This document shows, one piece after another, positions 58,835 to 64,000 of a stretch of DNA of 64,000 bases. The notes below the pieces were generated by a model. The model saw only the letters and a list, made by a program, of their open reading frames with translations. It was not told the origin of the DNA and did no database searches. The translations under genes were made by a program, and so were the position numbers. The stretch is taken from positions 1,020,303 to 1,084,302 of the forward strand of contig NZ_LECZ01000027.1 of NCBI RefSeq assembly GCF_001022965.1. Direction: 5' to 3'. The DNA comes from Enterobacter genomosp. O (GTDB taxonomy: Bacteria > Pseudomonadota > Gammaproteobacteria > Enterobacterales > Enterobacteriaceae). The stretch's first letter is position 1. The number at the start of each line of letters is the position of its first letter.

Positions 58835-61800
58835 ATGGGTATGACCACCATGGGGGTTAAGCTGGATGACGCCACCCGCGAACGGATTAAGACCGCAGCA
58901 ACCCGCATTGACCGCACGCCGCACTGGTTAATTAAGCAGGCGATTTTTAACTATCTCGAAAGACTCGAGAGCGATGAGGGCCTGCCGGAGCTGCCTGCCC
59001 TGCTGGCCGGCGCGGCCAATGAAAGCGAGGAGACCCCGACCGCTGGCGACGAAAACCACCAGCCGTTCCTCGAGTTCGCCGAGCAGATCCTGCCGCAGTC
59101 CGTCAGCCGTGCCGCCATTACCGGCGCATACCGTCGCGCCGAAACCGACGCCGTACCGATGCTGCTGGAGCAGGCCCGCCTGCCCGAGGCGATTGCCGCT
59201 CAGGCGCACAGCCTGGCGTACCAGCTTGCCGACAAGCTGCGTAACCAGAAAACCGCCACCGGCCGCGCCGGCATGGTTCAGGGATTGCTACAGGAGTTCT
59301 CCCTCTCGTCTCAGGAAGGCGTGGCGCTGATGTGCCTGGCGGAAGCGCTGCTGCGTATTCCGGATAAAGCCACCCGCGACGCGCTGATCCGCGACAAGAT
59401 CAGCAACGGCAACTGGCATTCCCACATTGGCCGCAGCCCGTCGCTGTTCGTCAACGCCGCGACCTGGGGCCTGCTGTTTACCGGCAGACTGGTCTCGACC
59501 CACAACGAAGCCAACCTCTCCCGCTCCCTGAACCGCATTATCGGCAAGAGCGGCGAGCCGCTGATCCGCAAAGGCGTGGACATGGCGATGCGCCTGATGG
59601 GCGAGCAGTTTGTGACCGGGGAAACCATTGCCGAAGCGCTGGCGAACGCCCGCAAGCTGGAAGATAAAGGTTTCCGCTACTCCTACGACATGCTGGGCGA
59701 AGCGGCCCTGACCGCCGCCGACGCGCAGGCCTATATGGTCTCTTACCAGCAGGCGATCCACGCCATCGGTAAAGCGTCTAACGGTCGCGGTATTTATGAA
59801 GGCCCGGGCATCTCCATTAAGCTCTCCGCCCTGCACCCGCGCTACAGCCGCGCGCAGTACGACCGGGTGATGGAAGAGCTCTACCCGCGCCTGAAGTCCC
59901 TGACCCTGCTGGCGCGCCAGTATGACATCGGCATCAACATCGACGCCGAAGAGGCCGACCGCCTGGAGATCTCCCTCGATCTGCTGGAAAAACTGTGCTT
60001 CGAGCCGGAGCTGGCAGGCTGGAACGGCATCGGCTTCGTGATCCAGGCCTACCAGAAGCGCTGCCCGTTCGTCATTGATTACCTGATTGACCTGGCCAGC
60101 CGCAGCCGTCGCCGCCTGATGATCCGTCTGGTGAAGGGCGCCTACTGGGACAGCGAAATCAAACGCGCCCAGATGGAAGGGCTGGAAGGCTATCCGGTCT
60201 ATACCCGCAAGGTTTACACCGACGTCTCTTACCTCGCCTGCGCGAAAAAGCTGCTCGGCGTGCCGAACCTGATCTATCCGCAGTTCGCCACCCACAACGC
60301 CCACACCCTGGCGGCGATCTACAGCCTGGCCGGGCAGAACTACTACCCGGGCCAGTACGAGTTCCAGTGCCTGCACGGCATGGGTGAACCGCTGTACGAG
60401 CAGGTCACCGGTAAAGTGGCGGACGGCAAGCTGAACCGCCCGTGCCGTATTTACGCCCCGGTAGGTACTCACGAAACCCTGTTGGCCTACCTGGTGCGTC
60501 GCCTGCTGGAAAACGGCGCGAACACCTCCTTCGTTAACCGCATCGCCGACACCACCCTGCCGCTGGACGAGCTGGTTGCCGATCCGGTGCAGGCCGTAGA
60601 GAAGATGGCGGCGCAGGAAGGCCAGATTGGCCTGCCGCATCCGAAGATTGCCCTGCCGCGCGAGCTGTATGGCGCAGGCCGCGTCAACTCGGCGGGTCTG
60701 GATCTCGCCAACGAACACCGTCTGGCGTCGCTCTCCTCTGCCCTGCTCAACAGCGCGCTGCAGAAATGGCAGGCCAAACCGATTCTGGAGCAGCCGGTTG
60801 CTGACGGCGAAATGCAGCCAGTCATTAACCCGGCGGAGCCAAAAGACATCGTCGGCTACGTGCGTGAAGCCACCGAAGCGGAAGTGGATCAGGCCCTGGA
60901 CAGCGCGGTGAACAACGCCCCTATCTGGTTTGCCACGCCGCCGCAGGAGCGCGCCGCCATTCTGGAACGCGCCGCGGTGCTGATGGAAGATCAGATGCAA
61001 CAGCTCATCGGCATTCTGGTGCGCGAAGCGGGTAAAACCTTCAGCAACGCCATCGCCGAAGTGCGCGAGGCCGTCGATTTCCTGCATTACTACGCGGGTC
61101 AGGTTCGCGATGACTTCGATAACGAAACCCACCGTCCGCTTGGCCCGGTCGTGTGTATCAGCCCGTGGAACTTCCCGCTGGCGATCTTCACCGGCCAGAT
61201 TGCCGCCGCCCTGGCCGCAGGCAACAGCGTGCTGGCCAAGCCGGCAGAGCAAACCCCGCTGATTGCCGCACAGGGCATCAACATTCTTCTGGAAGCCGGC
61301 GTGCCGGCGGGCGTGGTCCAGCTGCTGCCGGGCCGCGGTGAAACGGTCGGCGCTAAGCTGACCGCGGATAACCGCGTGCGCGGCGTGATGTTTACCGGCT
61401 CGACCGAAGTGGCCTCTCTGCTGCAGCGCAATATCGCTACCCGCCTGGATGCGCAGGGTCGCCCGACCCCGCTCATCGCGGAAACCGGCGGCATGAACGC
61501 CATGATCGTTGACTCCTCCGCGCTTACCGAGCAGGTGGTGGTTGACGTGCTGGCCTCCGCCTTCGACAGCGCCGGTCAGCGCTGCTCCGCCCTGCGCGTG
61601 CTGTGCCTGCAGGATGACGTGGCCGACCACACCCTGAAGATGCTGCGCGGCGCGATGGCCGAATGCCGCATGGGCAACCCGGGCCGTCTCACCACCGACA
61701 TCGGGCCGGTGATCGACGCGGAAGCCAAAGCCAATATCGAAAACCACATTCAGGCCATGCGCGCGAAGGGCCGTCCGGTGTTCCAGGCGGTGCGTGAAAA

Positions 61801-62797
61801 CAGTGAAGATACCCGCGAGTGGCGTACCGGCACCTTTGTGCCGCCAACGCTGATTGAGCTGGCGAGCTTCGACGAGCTGAAAAAAGAGGTCTTCGGCCCG
61901 GTCCTGCACGTGGTGCGCTACAACCGCAACAACCTGAACGCGCTGATCGACCAGATCAACGCCTCCGGCTATGGCCTGACGCTCGGGGTGCATACCCGTA
62001 TCGACGAGACCATCGCGCAGGTGACCGGCAGCGCCAAAGTGGGCAACCTGTACGTTAACCGCAACATGGTCGGCGCGGTCGTGGGCGTGCAGCCGTTCGG
62101 CGGCGAAGGCCTTTCCGGCACCGGTCCGAAGGCGGGCGGTCCGCTCTACCTGTACCGCCTGCTGGCGAACCGTCCGGAGAACGCGCTGGGCGTAACGCTG
62201 GCGCGTCAGGATGTGGACTATCCGGTGGATGCGCAGCTGAAAACCGTGCTGACCCAGCCGCTGGAAGCCCTCATCACATGGGCGGAAAAACGTCCTGAAC
62301 TGCGTAGCCTCGCGCAGCAGTACGGCGAGCTGGCGCAGGCAGGCACGCAGCGTCTGCTCCCGGGGCCAACCGGCGAGCGCAATACCTGGACGCTGATGCC
62401 GCGCGAGCGCGTGCTGTGCGTGGCGGATAACGAGCAGGACGCGCTGGTCCAGCTGGCCGCAGCTATGGCAACCGGCTGTGAAGTGCTGTGGCCGGAAGAT
62501 GCGCTGCACCGCGACCTGGCAAAACAGCTGCCGAAAGCGGTCTCTGCCCGCATTCACTTCGCGAAGGCCGATGCACTGCTGACGCAGCCGTTTGACGCCG
62601 TGATTTATCACGGTGATTCTGACCAGCTGCGCGAACTGTGCGAGCAGGTTGCGGCCCGCAACGGGCCGATTGTTTCGGTGCAGGGCTTCGCCCGCGGTGA
62701 AACCAACCTGCTGCTGGAGCGTCTGTACGTGGAACGCTCGCTCAGCGTCAATACCGCGGCGGCAGGCGGTAACGCCAGCCTGATGACAATAGGCTAA
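58835..62797 (+). CDS. putA: Trifunctional proline utilisation protein PutA
   Basis: Repressor, FAD-dependent proline dehydrogenase and NAD-dependent glutamate-semialdehyde dehydrogenase in one 1320-residue chain, the same length as E. coli. Residues 1-50 form the ribbon-helix-helix (TTMGVKLDDATRERIKTAATRIDRTPHWLIKQAIF). The PRODH barrel spans about 260-610 (ISIKLSALHPRY, RLVKGAYWDSEI, EFQCLHGMGEPLY, RRLLENGANTSF). The aldehyde dehydrogenase spans about 650-1120, with the glutamate in LIAETGGMN and the catalytic cysteine in SAGQRCSALRVL. A C-terminal conserved domain closes the channel. Divergent from putP. Confidence 0.98.
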   Translation: MGMTTMGVKLDDATRERIKTAATRIDRTPHWLIKQAIFNYLERLESDEGLPELPALLAGAANESEETPTAGDENHQPFLEFAEQILPQSVSRAAITGAYRRAETDAVPMLLEQARLPEAIAAQAHSLAYQLADKLRNQKTATGRAGMVQGLLQEFSLSSQEGVALMCLAEALLRIPDKATRDALIRDKISNGNWHSHIGRSPSLFVNAATWGLLFTGRLVSTHNEANLSRSLNRIIGKSGEPLIRKGVDMAMRLMGEQFVTGETIAEALANARKLEDKGFRYSYDMLGEAALTAADAQAYMVSYQQAIHAIGKASNGRGIYEGPGISIKLSALHPRYSRAQYDRVMEELYPRLKSLTLLARQYDIGINIDAEEADRLEISLDLLEKLCFEPELAGWNGIGFVIQAYQKRCPFVIDYLIDLASRSRRRLMIRLVKGAYWDSEIKRAQMEGLEGYPVYTRKVYTDVSYLACAKKLLGVPNLIYPQFATHNAHTLAAIYSLAGQNYYPGQYEFQCLHGMGEPLYEQVTGKVADGKLNRPCRIYAPVGTHETLLAYLVRRLLENGANTSFVNRIADTTLPLDELVADPVQAVEKMAAQEGQIGLPHPKIALPRELYGAGRVNSAGLDLANEHRLASLSSALLNSALQKWQAKPILEQPVADGEMQPVINPAEPKDIVGYVREATEAEVDQALDSAVNNAPIWFATPPQERAAILERAAVLMEDQMQQLIGILVREAGKTFSNAIAEVREAVDFLHYYAGQVRDDFDNETHRPLGPVVCISPWNFPLAIFTGQIAAALAAGNSVLAKPAEQTPLIAAQGINILLEAGVPAGVVQLLPGRGETVGAKLTADNRVRGVMFTGSTEVASLLQRNIATRLDAQGRPTPLIAETGGMNAMIVDSSALTEQVVVDVLASAFDSAGQRCSALRVLCLQDDVADHTLKMLRGAMAECRMGNPGRLTTDIGPVIDAEAKANIENHIQAMRAKGRPVFQAVRENSEDTREWRTGTFVPPTLIELASFDELKKEVFGPVLHVVRYNRNNLNALIDQINASGYGLTLGVHTRIDETIAQVTGSAKVGNLYVNRNMVGAVVGVQPFGGEGLSGTGPKAGGPLYLYRLLANRPENALGVTLARQDVDYPVDAQLKTVLTQPLEALITWAEKRPELRSLAQQYGELAQAGTQRLLPGPTGERNTWTLMPRERVLCVADNEQDALVQLAAAMATGCEVLWPEDALHRDLAKQLPKAVSARIHFAKADALLTQPFDAVIYHGDSDQLRELCEQVAARNGPIVSVQGFARGETNLLLERLYVERSLSVNTAAAGGNASLMTIG

Positions 62798-62809
62798 CGC
62801 TGTGCTAAT

Positions 62810-62836
62810 AAGGCTCCGGAGACGGAGCCTTATTTT
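62810..62836 (+). terminator. putA terminator
   Basis: AAGGCTCCG, GAGA, CGGAGCCTT then ATTTTATT, 13 bp after putA. Confidence 0.85.
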
Positions 62837-62848
62837 ATTGGGGAGTAT

Positions 62849-63241
62849 ATGAAACGATATCTTATCGCCAGTGCAGCACTGCTGCTGAGCGCCAGCGCGC
62901 TGGCCGACGAGTGCGACAAAGCGACCACCCAGCTTGAGCTGAATACCTGCAGCGCGCAGCAGTACCAGGCTGCCGATAAAAAGCTCAACCAGACGTACCA
63001 GGCCGCCATCAAGCGCGCGGCAGCCCCTCAGCGCGATCTGCTGAAAAAAGCGCAGCAGGCGTGGATCGCCCTGCGCGACGCGGACTGCGCGTTTATCGGT
63101 TCGGGGACGGAGGGCGGGAGCGTTCAGCCAATGATTATTAACCAGTGCCTGGCGGAAAAAACCGCGGAGCGCGAAGCGTTTCTGGCCTCGCTGATGCAGT
63201 GTGAAGAGGGCGACTTAAGCTGCCCTCTCCCGCCGGGCTGA
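62849..63241 (+). CDS. DUF1311 / LprI-like secreted protein
   Basis: A 130-residue periplasmic protein with a Sec signal (MKRYLIASAALLLSASALA). Its mature domain (DECDKATTQLELNTCSAQQYQAADKKLNQTYQAAIKR, QAWIALRDADCAFIGSGTEGGSVQPMIINQCLAEKTAEREAFL) is the DUF1311 or lysozyme-inhibitor-LprI-N-terminal signature. Four or more cysteines in the family spacing suggest disulfides. Lysozyme inhibition is shown for a mycobacterial relative only, so function here is open. It lies between putA and rutR. Confidence 0.87.
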   Translation: MKRYLIASAALLLSASALADECDKATTQLELNTCSAQQYQAADKKLNQTYQAAIKRAAAPQRDLLKKAQQAWIALRDADCAFIGSGTEGGSVQPMIINQCLAEKTAEREAFLASLMQCEEGDLSCPLPPG

Positions 63242-63258
63242 TGAGGCACGGAACTATT

Positions 63259-63293
63259 CCCTCCCCCCTTTGGGGAGAGGGTTAGGGTGAGGG
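63259..63293 (-). repeat. GC-rich intergenic palindromic repeat, copy 2
   Basis: On the minus strand it reads CCCTCACCCTAACCCTCTCC and continues into the complementary arm; it is the inverse of the copy at 47214-47247. It lies between the convergent DUF1311 gene and rutR and could help to terminate both. Confidence 0.75.
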
Positions 63294-63296
63294 AAA

Positions 63297-63935
63297 CTAA
63301 CGCACGCGGATCCCTTCGATAATCATCCGCTGCACGTTTTCCAGGGTGCTGTGGAAAAACGCCTCGTCCTGGAGCGTTTTACCGGTCACCGCTTCAACCT
63401 GGGCCGCAAAGTCAGCGTAATGCTGGGTGGAGGCCCAAATCATAAAGATCAGATGATGCGGGTCGACCGGAGCCAGCTTTCCGCTGGCGACCCATCCGGC
63501 AATAATGGCCGACTTATCGTCAACCAGCTGCTTTAAATCTCCGGTGAGTTCCGCCTGCAACAGCGGCGCACCCTGCAGCATCTCAAGACAAAACAGCCGG
63601 GACGCCTGCGGGTAATCGCGCGACACCTCAAGCTTCAGGCGAATGTACTCCCTGATAGCCACCAGCGGGGTAAATTCCTGACGAAAGGCTTTGAGCGGCG
63701 CCAGCCAGATATCAAGGATCTGCTGCATTACCGCCACGTAGAGCGCCTCTTTTGACGGGTAGTAATACAGCAGATTGGTTTTGGACACCCCTGCCTGCTC
63801 CGCCACCTGCTCCAGCCGCGTGCCGTGAATGCCAAACTGTGAAAAAGTCTCCAGCGCCGCGCTGAGAATGGCCTGTTTTTTGGCACTCACCGCCTGCGAA
63901 CGTTTGCCTGGTGTTTTCACTGCGCCTTGCGTCAT
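63297..63935 (-). CDS. rutR: TetR-family pyrimidine-responsive regulator RutR
   Basis: Uracil- and thymine-sensing repressor that controls the rut pyrimidine degradation operon and other pyrimidine, purine and glutamine genes. The start at MTQGAVKTPGKRSQAVSAKKQAIL gives 212 residues, the E. coli length; a longer frame to 63971 adds 12 unconserved residues. The helix-turn-helix is TRLEQVAEQAGVSKTNLLYYYPSKEALY, and the ligand domain is near-identical to E. coli (YADFAAQVEAVTGKTL). The rut operon itself would lie beyond the right edge. Confidence 0.96.
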   Translation of the reverse strand: MTQGAVKTPGKRSQAVSAKKQAILSAALETFSQFGIHGTRLEQVAEQAGVSKTNLLYYYPSKEALYVAVMQQILDIWLAPLKAFRQEFTPLVAIREYIRLKLEVSRDYPQASRLFCLEMLQGAPLLQAELTGDLKQLVDDKSAIIAGWVASGKLAPVDPHHLIFMIWASTQHYADFAAQVEAVTGKTLQDEAFFHSTLENVQRMIIEGIRVR

Positions 63936-64000
63936 TCCCGCTCTCCTTATTGGTTTGCCATAGCATAGCAAAAGCCCTGCTTTCTCACGACATTTTGGGG

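Noticed and set aside
59288..62611. Open frame of 1107 codons antisense to putA
   Set aside because: It is an effect of the GC-rich, strongly codon-biased putA sequence. Its translation has no recognisable domain, is rich in Arg, His, Gln and Val as antisense shadows are, and has no ribosome site or promoter of note.

Overview
The window is a stretch of enterobacterial chromosome. Gene order and protein similarity place it in the Enterobacter group or a close relative such as Lelliottia or Leclercia. It matches, in inverted sense, the E. coli segment that runs from rutR to rne, and almost every gene has an E. coli counterpart of near-identical length. I see no prophage, integrase, transposase, CRISPR array or plasmid function.

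Layout from left to right. rne (RNase E) with its long leader comes first, followed by an added LysR regulator and a divergent MFS exporter. The flagellar flg cluster comes next: flgBCDEFGHIJ and flgKL on the minus strand, flgAMN on the plus strand. It is followed by the minus-strand run rimJ-yceH-mviM-murJ, then mdtH, yceB, pyrC, dinI, bssS, solA, yceO, yceJ-yceI, trhO, lpxL, mdtG, msyB, yceK, opgGH, opgC and ymdB. The complete curli locus (csgBAC plus an orphan fimbrial-like gene, and csgDEFG) occupies 38.8-43.7 kb. ycdZYX and ghrA lead to a serine tRNA. That tRNA is duplicated 3 kb further on, and the two copies enclose a LysR / pirin / isochorismatase-like cassette. phoH, the efeUOB iron uptake operon, a NupC-type nucleoside transporter, a small lipoprotein, putP/putA, a DUF1311 protein and rutR finish the window.

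Functional themes. Several blocks concern surface structures and the switch between motility and biofilm: flagella, curli, osmoregulated periplasmic glucans and lipid A acylation. Others serve peptidoglycan export, pyrimidine and proline metabolism, iron uptake and RNA turnover. Regulatory sites that can be read directly include sigma-28 promoters before flgM and flgK, an FlhDC-type half-site between flgA and flgB, a PurR operator and CTP-type leader hairpin at pyrC, a LexA box at dinI, a Fur box at efeU, five GTTGCA PutA sites, and a CsgD-type site before csgB.

Differences from the E. coli K-12 order, as I recall that order, are the most informative part. grxB is missing between mdtH and yceB, and clsC is missing between ymdB and opgC. 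The pgaABCD-dgcT region is missing between phoH and the serine tRNA, where the tRNA-flanked cassette sits instead. A LysR/MFS pair is inserted between rne and flgL, and a NupC paralogue plus lipoprotein between efeU and putP. CsgA carries an unusual Gly-His run in its amino-terminal segment. I found no convincing wholly undescribed multi-gene system. The best candidates for a second look are the tRNA-bounded cassette, the structured element behind the first tRNA, and the histidine-rich CsgA.
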